Shown: one piece after another, positions 25,701 to 38,270 of the stretch
How positions within the stretch are numbered: position 1 is the first letter of the stretch
How the letters are laid out: each line of letters opens with the position of its first letter
Source of the DNA: Pipra filicauda
Lineage: Eukaryota; Chordata; Aves; Passeriformes; Pipridae
Length of the DNA: 64,000 nucleotides
Reading direction: 5' to 3'
Assembly: GCF_003945595.2 (NCBI RefSeq)
Contig: NW_024104365.1
Coordinates: 4,497,049 to 4,561,048, forward strand
Program-made: the position numbers and the translations under genes
The notes under the pieces: model-generated
Databases searched by the model: none
Seen by the model: only the letters and a program-made list of their open reading frames with translations
Told to the model about the DNA's origin: nothing

Positions 25701-28059
25701 GTTTCAGGCAGAGATGGTCATATTTATCCCATAAACAGACCAGGAGGCAGCTGGAACTTTGTAAAAAGATTATTCTGTGTCTGCAATATTAGTGAGGCAA
25801 AGGACAAATAGACTTACTTTTTCTGGATGGAACAATATCAGGCCAGTGCAGTAAATATAAACGCCTCTAACACGATGTCGGAAACACCAGTGAATAAAGG
25901 TCCATATGCGCATCTCAGAACATAAACCTGTGTCATCTAATGTCCTTGGAAACTATGTCAGTGAAAACAAACAACCTCTGCAACCCAGGTTTAATTCACA
26001 TACACAGAAACAGGACTATCTAGTTGCCAGTATCAGTGTTTCACAAAATAGTCATCCCATCTTCAATCATTCTGTCTTTACCCTAAAGGAGTATCTTCAG
26101 AGCCCTATCAGAACACAGCCCCAGAAACAACTATTTGTGATTCAGCTAAATATTAAAAGTTGTAGATTCAAGTGTAATGCTTGTTTACAACAGTTCAAAC
26201 TCTGGATAGTCCTTCCACAGAAGTTTATCGACAAATTTCTGTATTTTACATTGAACAGTTGTTGGATGCAGATGGGCATCACACTTCAACTGCTGATCTG
26301 AACCGAGAGAGCAACCACTTGAACTGCATTTCTGGGGGGAGTGACTGGGCCGGGACCAGGACATCTGTGGACCTCTTTCAGGCTCAAGGCTAAGATAGGT
26401 ATCAAGCAGCTTAGCTCTTTCTAGTAGTGGGCAGACATAAACACAACCAGAGGCACATCTTAAGAGGCCTTGGGAACTTCAGAAGAAAAAAACCCAAAGT
26501 GCTCATGGGGTTTAAGCACCTTCAAGGCTTACTGAAGTCCAGCTCCAACAGTGGAACCAAATCATACTCACATCCAAGACTTGGAGGCAGTTACTGGATT
26601 GTGTTCAAAACTGCCCAGTCTTGCAGCTATACTATGTGGAAGCTGATCACAACAGTATCACGAAAGTACTTCTGACAAATAATGTAGACAGATTCTAGAA
26701 GAAGATCTTATCCACGTGGGGGTTGTCCCAGCTTCAGACAATGTCTGAAAATCCTACATATCTGTCTTCTTGTACAAGGTGACTACTTCATGTATTTCTT
26801 TGCCTCCTGTATTACACTGTATTATTCTGTCACTTTAGGAGGAAAGGACACTGAATTGTCAGCTCTTTATCTAAATTTCTATGTTGTACCATGGAGAGAA
26901 AACCGAGAGTGTTCTTTCAGTAACATAATGAAGTGTTATGAAAGTGGATACTTTCAGAATAGAAACTATTTTGAGGAAAGATTTGTGTATTCTAGTTTGG
27001 AAAGCACTTAGCATATTTGTGTTGACAGTGGAGAGATCAATAAATAAATAGAAATGCAATATAAAAAGAATATAAAATACTGAAATAATAGAAATAAGAA
27101 TATGCTGATAGCTAAGTATTGCTTTTACAGACGGAGTAGAGAACTAGTTCTCCCAGATAACAAGCTAATTCTTGCCTTTCTGAAACAATATAAAGAAACA
27201 GACTGTAACAGTTTAGAAACAGCTACTGTGTTTAAAGATTACTAGAGGAAGGAGAATACTAATTCAGAAGTCAAACCTTTGGAGCTTGTATTATCAAAAA
27301 TTAGCGAAAGTAAATGATGCCATGACTGAAATATACTGGAGAGATTTGTTGGAGCCAAACTGACCAAGTACACTGCCTTGCCTGCCCTGTTCTGCATAAT
27401 TAACTATCTTATTAACTAGACAATTGATTCACTGCTTTATTGATTAATTGTTGCATTCATTCTCTCTTTCTTCTTTTTGTTTTGCTGCCAACTTTATCAG
27501 TTTAATTGCACAACTTTCTCCCTAAGTGATTCATTCCCTAATCAACTCTCTTGTTCACTGCTGAGCCTGTTTGTCACCCAGTTCACTGCTCAGCTGAATC
27601 CCAAGCCTTCACCTGCCTGATCTTCTTGGCATTTGTGACAAGTTGAGGGGCCCCTCAGGGTTCTGACAACAGATTCTGTTTGGTACTTGGGACATTAGGA
27701 GATTTGGTATTTATTTTACATGTGCTGGAAGAAAAAAACACATTTTACATAAGCAGTGATTGGCTTTTGGTGTTCTGATAGTGAACTGGAGCTATGAAAA
27801 GTCATGGTAAAGGCTCTGTAAAAAGTCAATGTTTCTCTCTTTCTATGGATGCCTCTTTTAGACAGCACGTTTGTCTACATGACAACTGACTGCTACCATA
27901 CTGCCTGAGGTAAAACTGCTTTTCAAGTCTTAATTACAGAAGACAAGCAAATCTGGTTATTGCAAATCTCAGGGAGGATTTCTCAGCAATTTTGACTGCC
28001 TGATCAGCCTGGCTAGCTGACCGGATGAAAAGGGCAGCAAAAGCGGCTTAAAAATTAAA
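22781..28059. other. Unassigned noncoding DNA
   Basis: No exon, RNA gene or clear transposon. The 131-codon frame at 25906-26301 has no recognisable domain. An A/T-rich low-complexity stretch lies at about 27040-27110. Confidence 0.55.
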
Positions 28060-28300
28060 TCAGGTTGCTTAGGATCTTGTCCCCTTCAAGTGTTGAATAC
28101 CTCCACAGAGGAAGGATCCACCACCTCTCTGAGCAGCCTGTTTCCATGCTTGACTATCCTTTTTTGGAAGATATTTTCCTTTATCTCCAGCCAGCATTTC
28201 CTTTGGTGCAGCTCGTTGTTTCCTGTTCACCTTTTGCTATGAACTTCTCAGAGAAAGCGGGCTGCTCCATCTTCTCCACAGTTCCCATTCTAGTAGCAGA
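28060..28300 (-). mobile_element. Degenerate CR1 LINE 3' region
   Basis: On the plus strand this reads as the antisense of the CR1 3' part: a GTTGCTTAGGATCTTGTCC block, CCACCTCTCTGAGCAGCCTG, then TTTCCTTTATCTCCAGCC, in the usual order. The terminal repeat tail is not recognisable. Divergence is high. Confidence 0.7.
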
Positions 28301-30099
28301 GGATGGCAGTTAGATCCTTCTCCTGTACGACAGAGGCTCCAACAATATGACAATATGACAGCAAAATGAGAAACTGCCAGATGCTGAGAACAAGGGAAGG
28401 GAAAAGTGGCTGGACAATCCCAACCTGGAGCTAAACTAATAAACCAACCCAAGAAACTGATAGATAACATATACAGGGAAAGTGATGTCTTGGGAACTCT
28501 TCTTGGATAAAAAACATCAGAGGACAGTGAGAATAAAAAAGATTCCCAGATTTACAAGTGTCACTCAGAAAGGCCAGAATTCCTAATAACTGTCTAAAAT
28601 CACCAAAACCAGTGTCAGTGACGAAAAAGTAAACATAAGTGGGTTGTTTATTTCAGAGAGGCAAACAAAAAAGGCAAACCAAATGGTATAATTGGGAAGC
28701 TCATGGATGTCCCTCAAAGCAGCTTTGCCTGGAGGGTGACAACAACCTGTTTTCCTGTTCATATCACACCACCAACTTGCCTCCATGTTTAGGGAGACCT
28801 GGAAGATTTCTCTGACTGTCAACAAGAGGAAGCCCCAGAAGGGATGGAGGATCGACAAAACCTCTCTCCAACATACTCCTCTTGAGGTGCAGAACTTCCT
28901 TCTTTTCCCTTTACTATTTGTTGTCACCAATTTTCTATTCTTTCAGCTTCTCCTACTCCACTGCACCATATCTTCAGTCCTTCAATTTTGCTTGATTTTC
29001 TACCTATCCTCTCGTATTTCTCCTCTTCTTTCTAGGTAAATCAAATGACAGTGCAAGCTATAACATGTAACCCTTTTCCATCCTCTGGTCTGCTATAGTT
29101 AATACTTCCTGCTTTCAAAAGGATAGCTTAAACCACTAGATCTTTGTTAGCTTCCTTTCTTTAAAAAGTGAGTGTTAGGCAGTCACGTTACATGTCTGCC
29201 AGTTTTCCCTAACATTTCTTGAACTAATTTGGCTTTTCAACTGAATGTGAAGGAGCTGAGGATGATTGAGTTCCTGTAGGTTCTGAGAATGCTCAGGACC
29301 AGGCAAAAAAAGGAGACCAGTTAGTGCTGCTCCCAGCAGAAAGAACAGACTACATTCACACATTATGCATTGTCTGGCAGCAGCTGGCAGCCTAAGCCAC
29401 AGGCACTCTGCTCCTGGCTGGTGTCAGTGTTTGCTTGTTCTTGCCAAGCAGAAGCACCATAGGGACATGAGAGAGAGCTGGAGCACTGCAGAGGGATAAC
29501 TTATACAAAACAGGACACAAATCTGTAGGAAATTCTGCTCAGGGAAACACATACCTTTTAAACACACGAAAAGCTGCCCAAAATAAAAGTCGCATGAAAA
29601 ATTTCCACTCAGGATTTGACAAATGACAGGTTGGAACTATTTACTTAAAATCAGATTTGTGATTAAAATCAAACTTATGCTGTTTCAAATTCATAATAGA
29701 GCTTTTTTTAAATTTAATTAAAAATTAAATCTAAAACACCTTTAAACAGTACTATTGCTGATCAGGTACTTTGTCTTAATATGAGAAAATAGCTACAGGC
29801 AAAAGCTGCATTTGGAATTAAACATGTAAGTTTATTTATAAAATAAAGACTGTTTTATTTTTTAAAACAGCTTTAAGTGGCAAAAACTTTACAAGAATAC
29901 AGTTTCATTGTAAACTGCCAGGAAACAAAACCTGCTTAGACTGATTTCAAGGTAATAAATCAATGCAGATCATTTTATTTCAAAAAGGCAGCCAAGATCT
30001 AGACCAAGCTGCCTTCCTACATTCATATCTAAACATCCTATGAAAGGAGTCTCAAAGGTGTCTCACTGACTTTGCCTCAGGCACATGATGTGACTTTTG
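28301..30099. other. Unassigned noncoding DNA
   Basis: No gene or element recognised. A very A/T-rich stretch with short inverted repeats (ATTTAATT/AATTAAAT at 29712-29730) lies in the right half. Confidence 0.5.
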
Positions 30100-30184
30100 A
30101 GGATGGTCCTGTGCAGGGCTAAGGGTTGGACTCGATGATCCTTGTGGGTGCCTTCCAACTCAGCATATTCTGTGATTCTGTGAC
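30100..30184 (+). mobile_element. CR1 LINE, short 3' terminal fragment
   Basis: About 85 bp of CR1 3' UTR: GGATGGTCCTGTGCAGGGCT, GGTTGGACTCGATGATCC, CCTTCCAACTC and the tail TATTCTGTGATTCTGTGA. It is a severely 5'-truncated insertion. Confidence 0.93.
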
Positions 30185-33100
30185 TTCGGTGTTCAAGCCC
30201 ATGGACACAGGACACAGTCACAGATACTAGAGTAGGCCCAGCAGTGTTGGGTTAATTTCTCAGCTTTCCTAGGTGAAGGAGATGCAGCACACTTAGAGCT
30301 CACCCTCTTTGCAAACACTTACCTTCCATCATTTTGCACAAATGCATGGCTTTCTCATAGTAAGGATGCTGGTGAAACCCTGTCATTGATCCATGCTCTC
30401 TCTTTCCACAGCACATGTAAAACTTTTGAACTGGAGACCTCTGAAAGAAGGGTAATTTCTCTGAGAAATGTGAAATTTTAGGGGGTGTTAGGAAACAAAC
30501 TGATAAGGCAGCCACAGGTCTGACACATCTGAAATTTAAGATAGTACAGTGTGAACATTTATAAACATTTCAACTTACAAATGGTTTCATCAGTAAATCA
30601 AATTTAACTTTTTTACATATCTTTTTTCATCTGCTTTCATTGTATTCACACCTTAACCTTCCAGGCTCTTTTGAGTTCTCTACCACCACCTCCCTGTCCA
30701 CCGTCAGCAAAACTCCCCACACCATCTCCCCCAGCCTCTCTCTCAGCATACTGCTTCATCTTTAGCTCTTGCTACCAATTTCAATTTTGGAAATTCAGTA
30801 AATTAAGATTTTTAGAAATAAAATAGATGAGAGCACGTCTGCAACAGCATCTATGTAGCGTCTGTGACACCTGACATTCATCACCACCTCTGTTCTCCAG
30901 GTACACACAGGTTGGCCTGCGAATATGTCTTATGTCCAAAAACATTAACATAAGTACAATTTTCACCAGTTGCAAGAGTCAGGAAGTTCAGCATAGAAAT
31001 CAATCAGCAAACACCATGAAACACATGATCAAAGCCTGAGAAACAACACAACTGAACTTGTCTTCTGCACAGTAATGACTATGCCTTGGTCTTCCTTTCA
31101 GTAGTCTTCACTGTTTTATGAGGAACATTTTCAAATCCTAGAAAAGGAACTAAGACCCAGCCACCTCCGCATGCTTTCCTCCCAGTGGGGATTTGTCAAA
31201 ATTCCCCCCCATGCAGGAGAAGCACATCCGCCCACAAACCTGGCACAAGAGGACCTTCCCAGCCCAGCAGGTCCCAGCACTCCTGCAACCATGGCTCTCA
31301 TCCAGGGGGGTATATGGAAAATAAAAGTGGCTCCGAGGTTTTCTTTGTTAGTAGCAAAAGAAATGAGTAGCAAGTAATTTTAAAGACCTTTCTCTTTTGC
31401 TTATCTATGCCTTTTGTGAAAACAGATCAGTCACTGGACAAGATGTTTATGAGCAAGTCATAACACATCACAGTCTGTGCAACTTCTGTGGGAAAACTGA
31501 GTAAATACGTATGTAACTAATCTTTTGTCTTCCGTGGGTTTGGTTGATTACTGGAACAAGTGGGAAAAAAACCCCCTCCATAATTTCTGGGCCAAGCAAT
31601 TTTATTTGGTATATATTCTTTTCCAAACAGAAAAAGTATTGTTTCTCTAAAATTAAGGACAGATTGAATGTTGTGTGAGGTCTAAACTGGGCTGCATGTT
31701 CAACCATTTGCTTGATTACGGAAAAAGAGCAATTGGCCTTCTCTGACTAAGGTGCACCTGGCTTTTTTTTTTTTTTTAGTCTCCAGCTCTTCACAAAGCA
31801 TGCTTGTGTTCAAAAAGAGATATTTTCATAAGCAAGCTTTTGTGTACAGCAGCACTTCAGCTGTATTTCAGAAATTAAGAATCATCCATCTGAGATCCGT
31901 TTTAATGACTAATTTCCCTACCATAGAGTTTAAAGTACAAGAAACAGCCACCGACTGGCAGAGCCAAGCTTTCAGTTGCCATGCAACACCACTGTCGCAG
32001 GTTTCCCTTCATCTTTTAGTGCTTTTACTCTGGCTCTGTTCTTCATGGATGAAAGTTACACAATGCTTTCTAGGTACTTAACAGCAGATGTATTAAATTT
32101 CTAATCCAATATAAAACAGACTGCAATTTTCTACTGAAAAAGTCACATCAATGAATTTAATAATGTTTTAAATTATAGTCTTCGATAACAGAGTATCTAG
32201 TTTTCAAATTTACATTATGCTGATTTTCCTATCATATGAATCAGCTACAACTCCCTTTTGTCTATGTCTTCTTTTAAGTGCCTGTGGGATTTTGTGGGGA
32301 GAAAGATCTCATCCAGAACTTTGCAAAGCCAGCTGTCCACACGCTAGTTGGAGGCAAACACAAAGCATTTGCTCATCAGGAGGCGGAGATGGGCACCATT
32401 ACTCCTGTGATGGTAGCTAGCTGCTAATCACCTCGAACCCTTTGTGCTGACCAAACTGCAGAAAAAAAAAGCTGAAACCTCTCCATATGAGCTGCCATTA
32501 TATTCAAGAGTTTTTGTTATCAACTTGAATCAGATTTGAAGCAAAGAAGTAGACATAAATGATTTTACATTTTCCAATGAGACTCTGAGTTGTCTATGCT
32601 GTTGCCTTTTTCAGAGAATATCTTGTATTTTGCAGAAGAGTAATTTAGTATTATCAGTGGACTGTAACCAAAACTTTGAGCAATCTAGACATACTAATGG
32701 AGCTACTCATACAGGCAGGGCTCCAGAGTAGTTCTGAATTGGCATAGACAACCATTTCTAAGCACAACAGGCACCAGCCATCCAGAAAACAATGCTGTCA
32801 CATACATAAAGATGATTTTGCTTTCTTTTTCCTACATGGTAGAATACATCGGTTCTCTTGTTTCTGAAATCTGTTTTGAAAATGTAAGAGTGTAATTATA
32901 TAAATTAGCAGAATAGCTTAGATTTCACATAGGCTACAACTGATTGCAAATTTTGTCTCTTTGCCATGATGATGAATATTCATAACTTTCGTTCTGCTGT
33001 TTGAGTATTAGAATTACATAGTAGTGTTTTTTACAATAAAATAGTGTTTTGAAAATAGATTACTTATGGTATCTAAATTATGTTCAAAAATAGTCTAGAA

Positions 33101-33920
33101 ATATGCTGCCTGTATACTTATTTTTGTCAGCTCTTGACCTGAAATTTATAACAAGTATTACCATGTGATGCATTTGTATGGATTCACTGAATCTCTTTCA
33201 ACACAAAGGTGAAAGCCTTTTCTAAAGGCAGTATCACTTTAATATAATTGTCATTTTATAAAGTGGATTTTGCTTTTTCTCACTGAAAACTTCATCCTGC
33301 TGCAGAGGAAAGTGCAGATGAGTCAAGAAAACAGGATAATTTTCATTACATTCAGAGTCTTTGAGTGAAAGCTAATGTGTTCCCTGGTTCCGAGAAACCT
33401 CATGTAAATCTTCTTCTGTGCAGACTTTCATATGAGTAGTTCTGTTTTTTAACAAGCAGTTTCTCCTCCTTCTCCCTTGCTTTTTACTGGTCCAGGCTGC
33501 ATCAGTCCCAGAAGTATTGATAGGAACTCTCTGTGCCCGTCTCACACATTTCTCATTCTTGTCCTTAGGTTCCTGTGCAGAAGAAATACATGGGAATCAG
33601 AAAGGAGCCCTGCTCATCCCATGACATCCCTGTACTTCTAGCTCTGACTTCAGACCTGGCTTTTTTTGATGAAAAGCCAAGTAAACTACTTTCAAAGCAA
33701 TTCAAATCAAGCTGGTCTTCTTAGCATTTTGTGTCCTTTATTTTTTCCTCACCACTGTTAGTGTTTTTTTGGCATTCTTTTGGTCATAGCAAGGCTTCTT
33801 AAAAGATAGAGACCTTTATTCAGCATGTAGGAAAGCTTTTCTCTTTGTTAATGTGCCATTAATGATTTGCTGATCAATCACCAACTCCATGAATTACATA
33901 ACCTTTATGTAAGTTTGGGA
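30185..33920. other. Unassigned AT-rich noncoding DNA
   Basis: No exon or mobile element recognised in 3.7 kb. The part at 32100-33300 is particularly A/T-rich and repeat-poor and holds a palindromic homeodomain/POU-like site (separate entry). A T-run lies at about 31764-31778. Confidence 0.5.
32972..32983. promoter_or_regulatory. Palindromic POU-type (MORE-like) site candidate
   Basis: ATGAATATTCAT is a perfect 12-bp palindrome that fits the dimeric POU-factor consensus ATGMATATKCAT. A site this short can occur by chance in AT-rich DNA. No promoter or conservation evidence is available here. Confidence 0.25.
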
Positions 33921-34443
33921 AATCATAGAATCACAGAATGGCTTGTGTTGGAAGGGACCTTAAAGATTATCTAGTTCCATCTACTGCCATGGGCAGGGAC
34001 ACCTTCCACTGGAGCAGGTTGCTCAAGGCCCCATCCAACCTGGTCTTGAACACTTCCAGGGGTGGGGTATTTACACCTTCTCTGGGCAACCTGTTTCAGT
34101 GTCTCACCACCCTCCCAGGAAAGAATTTATTCTTAATATCTAATCTAAATATACTCTCTTTCAGTTTAAAGCCATTCCCTCCTGTCCTATCACTACATGC
34201 CCTGGTAAAAAGTCCCTCTCCATCTCTCATCGACCCCCTTTGGGTACTGGAAGGCAGCTAGAAGGTCCCCCCAGAGCCTTCTTTTCTCCGGTTGAACAAC
34301 ACCAACTCTCTCAGCCTGTCTTCACAGGAGAGGTACTCCAGCCCTCTGATCATCTTTGTGAGTCTCCTTTGGACTCACTGCAATGGGTCCACATCCTTCT
34401 TGTGCTGGGGACCTCAGAGCTGGATGCAGTACTCCAGGTGGGT
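33921..34443 (-). mobile_element. Outer CR1 LINE, 3' half (interrupted)
   Basis: This is the antisense of a CR1 3' half. It begins on the plus strand with the reversed tail CATAGAATCACAGAATGG and GGAAGGGACCTTAAAG, and continues through the 3' UTR and ORF2 end to the 'RTHLEYC' block (CTCCAGGTGGGTTCT) at 34443. It stops abruptly in mid-coding sequence. The sequence that should come next is found at 35864. The two pieces are therefore one element split by the inner CR1. Confidence 0.95.
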
Positions 34444-35863
34444 TCTCCATCATCTGCCAACAGTCCTGGCTCACTGGGGAGGTCCCAGATGATTGGAAGT
34501 TGGTGAATGTCACACCCATCCACAAAAAGGGCTGCAAGGAGGACCCGGGAAACTACAGGCCCGTCAGCCTGACCTCAGTGCCTGGCAAGGTTATGGAGCA
34601 GATCATCCCAAGTGCAATCACAAAACACCTACAGGACGGACAAGGGATCAGATCCAGCCAGCACAGGTTGTCTGACCAACCTGATCTCCTTTTACAATCA
34701 GGTGACCCACCTGGTGGATGAGGGGAAGGCTGTGGATGTGTCTATCTGCACTTCAACAAAGCCTTTGACACCGTCTCCCGTAGCATACTCCTGAAAAAGC
34801 TGGCAGCCCACGGCTTAGACAGGGGCGCTCTGGGCCGGTTTAAGAACTGGCTGGAAGGCCGGGCCCAGAGAGTGGTGGTGAACGGTGCTGCATCCATTAG
34901 GTGGCTGGTCACTAGTGGTGTCCCCCAGGGATCAGTGTTGGGCCTAGTCCTGTTTAATATCTTTATATATGATCTGGATGAGGGGATCAAGTGTACCATT
35001 AGCAAATTTGCAGATGACACCAAGCTGGAAGGCAGGAGGGCTCTGCAGAGGGACCTGGACAGGCTGGAGAGTTGGGCTGATTCCAACGAGGTGAAGTTCA
35101 ACAAGGTCAAGTACCAGGTCCTGCACTTTGGCCACAACAACAGCCCACAGCACTACAGGCTGGGGACAGAGTGGCTGGAGAGCAGCCAGGCAGAAAGAGA
35201 CCTGGGAGTTTGGATTGACAGGAAGCTGAACAGGAGCCAGCAGTGTGCCCAGGTGGCCAAGAAGGCCAATGGCATCCTGGCCTGTATCAGGAACAGTGTG
35301 GCCAACAGGTCCAAGGAAGTGATTCTTCCCCTGTACTCAGTGCTGGTGAGGCCACACCTGGAGTACTGTGTCCAGTTCTGGGCCCCTCAGTTCAGGAAGG
35401 ATATTGAGGTGCTGGAGCAGGTCCAGAGAAGAGCAACAAGGCTGGTGAAGGGACTCGAGCACAAGTCCTATGAGGAGAAGCTGAGGGAACTGGGGTTGTT
35501 TAGCCTGGAGAAGAGGAGGCTCAGGGGAGACCTCATCACTCTCTACAACTACCTGAAAGGAAGTTGTAGCTGGGTGGGCGTCAGTCTCTTCTCCCAGGCA
35601 ACCAGCAGTAGGGTCTTAAGCTCTGCCAGGGGAGGTTTAGGTTGGATATTAGGAAGATATTTTTTACAGAGAAAGTAATCAGACATTGGAGTGGACTGCC
35701 CAGGGAGGTGGTGGATTCACCATCCCTGGAGGTTTTTAAGATGAGACTTCATGTGGCACTTAGTACCATGGTCTAGTAACCATAGCTGTGTTGGATCAAG
35801 GGTTGGACTTGATGATCGCGGAGGACTTTTCCAACCCGGTTGATTCTATGATTCAATGATTCA
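34444..35863 (+). mobile_element. Inner CR1 LINE, 1.4 kb, comparatively young
   Basis: A 5'-truncated CR1 starting in the RT N-terminus ('[19 protein letters not shown]') and reaching the complete 3' end with GGGTTGGACTTGATGATC and the tail TTCTATGATTCAATGATT. It lies inside the minus-strand CR1 at 33921-36225. No target-site duplication longer than 2-3 bp is visible, which is usual for CR1. Its RT frame is much better kept than in other CR1 copies in the window. Confidence 0.95.
34740..35678 (+). pseudogene. CR1 ORF2 reverse transcriptase fragment, long open frame
   Basis: About 312 codons stay open in one frame. Motif A (AFDTVS) lies at about 34761-34778, with the catalytic Asp codon at 34767. 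The motif-B block [10 protein letters not shown] is at about 34914-34944, and the catalytic FADD is at 35007-35018. The conserved '[16 protein letters not shown]' and '[23 protein letters not shown]' blocks follow. Upstream the RT continues in other frames: '[18 protein letters not shown]' before a deletion or frameshift near 34668, then '[23 protein letters not shown]' until a one-base shift near 34740. The open frame ends at 35678 a little before the usual CR1 ORF2 end. It is non-functional because of truncation and shifts, but the catalytic residues are kept. Confidence 0.9.
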
Positions 35864-36225
35864 TGAGAGAGGAGTAGAGGGGTTGAATCATCTCCCTTAA
35901 CTTGCTGGCCATGCTGTTTTGATGCAGCCCCAGGATACATTCGGCTTTCTGGCCTGTGAGTGTACAGTGTCAAAATATGTTGAGCTTCTCATCAACCAAC
36001 AGCCCCAACTCCTTCTTCTGATGGCTGCTCTTGGTCTGTCAATCTCCCAGTAGTATTTGTGCTTGCAATTGCCCCAACCCACATGAAGGACCTTGCACTT
36101 GGCCTTATTAAACTTTATGAAGTTCACACAGGCCTATCTCTCAAGCCTGTCAAGGTCCCTCTGGATGGCATTCCTTCCCTCCAGTGTGTCAACTGCACAC
36201 ACAGCTTGGTGTTGTCAACAACTTG
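35864..36225 (-). mobile_element. Outer CR1 LINE, internal RT part (interrupted)
   Basis: The antisense strand reads through the CR1 RT C-terminal region: a decayed 'FADDTKL' block (VDNTK) near 36205, '[10 protein letters not shown]', 'KFNKAKCKVLHVGWGN', and 'LREMIQPLYSSLM' ending at 35864. The next expected residues, 'RTHLEYC', are at the right end of 33921-34443. Joining the two gives an uninterrupted CR1 order. The right end near 36225 is the original 5' truncation point. Confidence 0.93.
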
Positions 36226-37943
36226 CACTTGTACAATAAGTGTTCAGCTGATAAAGTCAGTAAGTCTGAATACAAAATTTTCAGAAATCCTGACTCCAGT
36301 TTGGGCTGACAAAATGTAAAAGTTAAGTACATTTGATAAGACAGGCTGAGTATATTAAACAGGAGAGAGTGTAATACATAGGCTTTTCTTAAGGACCATA
36401 TAATTTGACAAGGACCATCTATCTGCAGCTATTTTTTCTTGCTCTGAATAAAATCTTCATCTATACTCTTTGCTTTATGCAGTTTCCCAAGCTTAGAATT
36501 CACTTTTACAACAGAGACTCTTCTAGGTGTCTCTTATGCCTCTCCATCTCCTTGAGAGTTGTGCGGGAGATGTTAATTCAGCCTCTCACACAACAGAGCT
36601 TTTCACTGCTGCAATTTCCTCCATTTGCTCAGCTCTGCTTACACCACTGCACTAACCAGGTCTGCATCCCTCCTGCCCTAAAAGAACTGGAGCAGATGTT
36701 TCGACCACAGTGTTTACCCCTATCATGGACCTGGTGGAGGTTCCCCTTCAAGAACAGGGAGGTGATGCACACGTTACTCTCATCTCCTTTTGCATGTGGG
36801 CCCTAATCTGCCTTGTTCAGTGGTGTGAGCAGAGCCTGAGAGCACGCTGACAGCTTTGCACATTGCTACTGGATTTAGGACTATGCAGCTGCCAATGTTT
36901 GCTGTTTCCAGGATGCTAATCTTGACTCGAGACCTGGCTGCATTTCAGCTGTGTGCAACATCTTTCCTTTCTTTATAACAATGAGATGAACTCTTCAGCT
37001 TTACTCTGTGAAAGGTGCTACCGTACAGAAGTTGGTCTGTGTGCGTCGTCCCCCCCCTTTCCCCCGCCAAGTCTCCCTCAAAAATAGCAGCAAAATAAAG
37101 CAAATCACAGAATGTCAATATGCCAACCTGGCAGTCATACCATGCTTCCTATTTGTTTGGTATGCAGAAGCTGTATTGCAGCACTCTGCATAAGGGAGAT
37201 TTGGGCATCAGCATGTATGTGCATTGAAACATCCACCTGTGTACATACTCATGTGCTAATGGACCGAGGATTTTTGGCAGGTGCTGTTGCAAATAGTCCT
37301 GCAGCTCCTTCCTCTGTCATACAAATAATGCAGCATTTTAAAATCCTTTATTTTACCCTTCTTTATGCCCCTTCTTTCTAGAGGAACCTTAGCAAGAAAT
37401 AAAACTTCTTGCTCTCTGCCTAATCTCCAACTAAAACTGGGAAACAAGAGCTTTTACCTTGCTAAAGTCAGTCCCTGAAGGTCCTGCTTGCCAGAGACAC
37501 CTATAGCAGGAGTTTGCCTCTCAAGCTGATCTTATTTCTGTGGGTCTGAGTAAGAATCCAATGTCCCATGGTGGATAGACATTCTCTGTTTATGAATATT
37601 ATTTTCAAGTAGGGAGCTACAAAAACTATTTATTATGATTGATTTATTATTCAAAATGTATCAAGAGCAAAGCCCTGGCTATCCTATAGTTTAGACAGAA
37701 AAAGTCTTTTCCAAAAATAGGATTAGATCCTTCACTGCATTTGATCACAGTGACAGCCATAGTCTTGTGCCATAGATACTGTGCTGTTTTTTTTGACTTG
37801 TCTAGTGTCAGAACCAAAAATATAAACTGCTGCCTGGGGTGGTCAAAATGGAGAAGCAGCAAGTGTCTCCACAGGACCAAGAAGATCCATTCCAGATTTG
37901 CACAGTGAACTTAATGTGAGAACAGTTGCTTCAGCAAAATATG
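36226..37943. other. Unassigned noncoding DNA
   Basis: No gene recognised; the 133-codon frame at 36405-36806 has no domain. A C8-TTT-C5 run lies at 37050-37065. Confidence 0.5.
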
Positions 37944-38270
37944 CATAGAATCATAGAATTTTTTAGTTTGGAAAAGATCTTTAAGATCTTTTGAGTCCAA
38001 GTATTAACCCAGCACTGCCAAATCCACCACAAAACTATGTCCCTAAGTGACACATCTGCATGTCATTTAAATACCTTTAGGGATAGGGCCTCAACCACTT
38101 CCCTGGGCAGCCTGTTCCAGTGTTTAGCCACCCTTTCCATTAAGAAATTTTTCCTAGTATCCAATCCCTGGCACAACTTGAAGCCATTTCCTCTCATCAC
38201 ATGTTACCTGGGAGAAGAAGTTGACCGCCACCTCACCACAACATCTTGTCAGATAGTTGTGTGAAGGTCT
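37944..38270 (-). mobile_element. CR1 LINE, 3' part
   Basis: The antisense CR1 3' UTR and ORF2 end starts with the reversed tail CATAGAATCATAGAATT. It passes through GCCTCAACCACTTCCCTGGG, CAGCCTGTTCCAGTG and TTCCTAGTATCCAATCC. It is moderately diverged and 5'-truncated at about 38270. Confidence 0.92.

Noticed and set aside
34383..34721. 112-codon frame as a single gene
   Set aside because: It is a chimera: its first part is antisense of the outer CR1 and its second part is sense RT of the inner CR1, so it only reflects the insertion junction.
33921..35863. Twin-priming inversion of a single CR1
   Set aside because: Both the minus and plus parts contain their own 3' ends, and the minus element resumes at 35864, so two separate insertions explain the pattern better.
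37050..37068. C-rich run as a G-quadruplex on the other strand
   Set aside because: Only two long G runs and one GG are present, not four separate runs.
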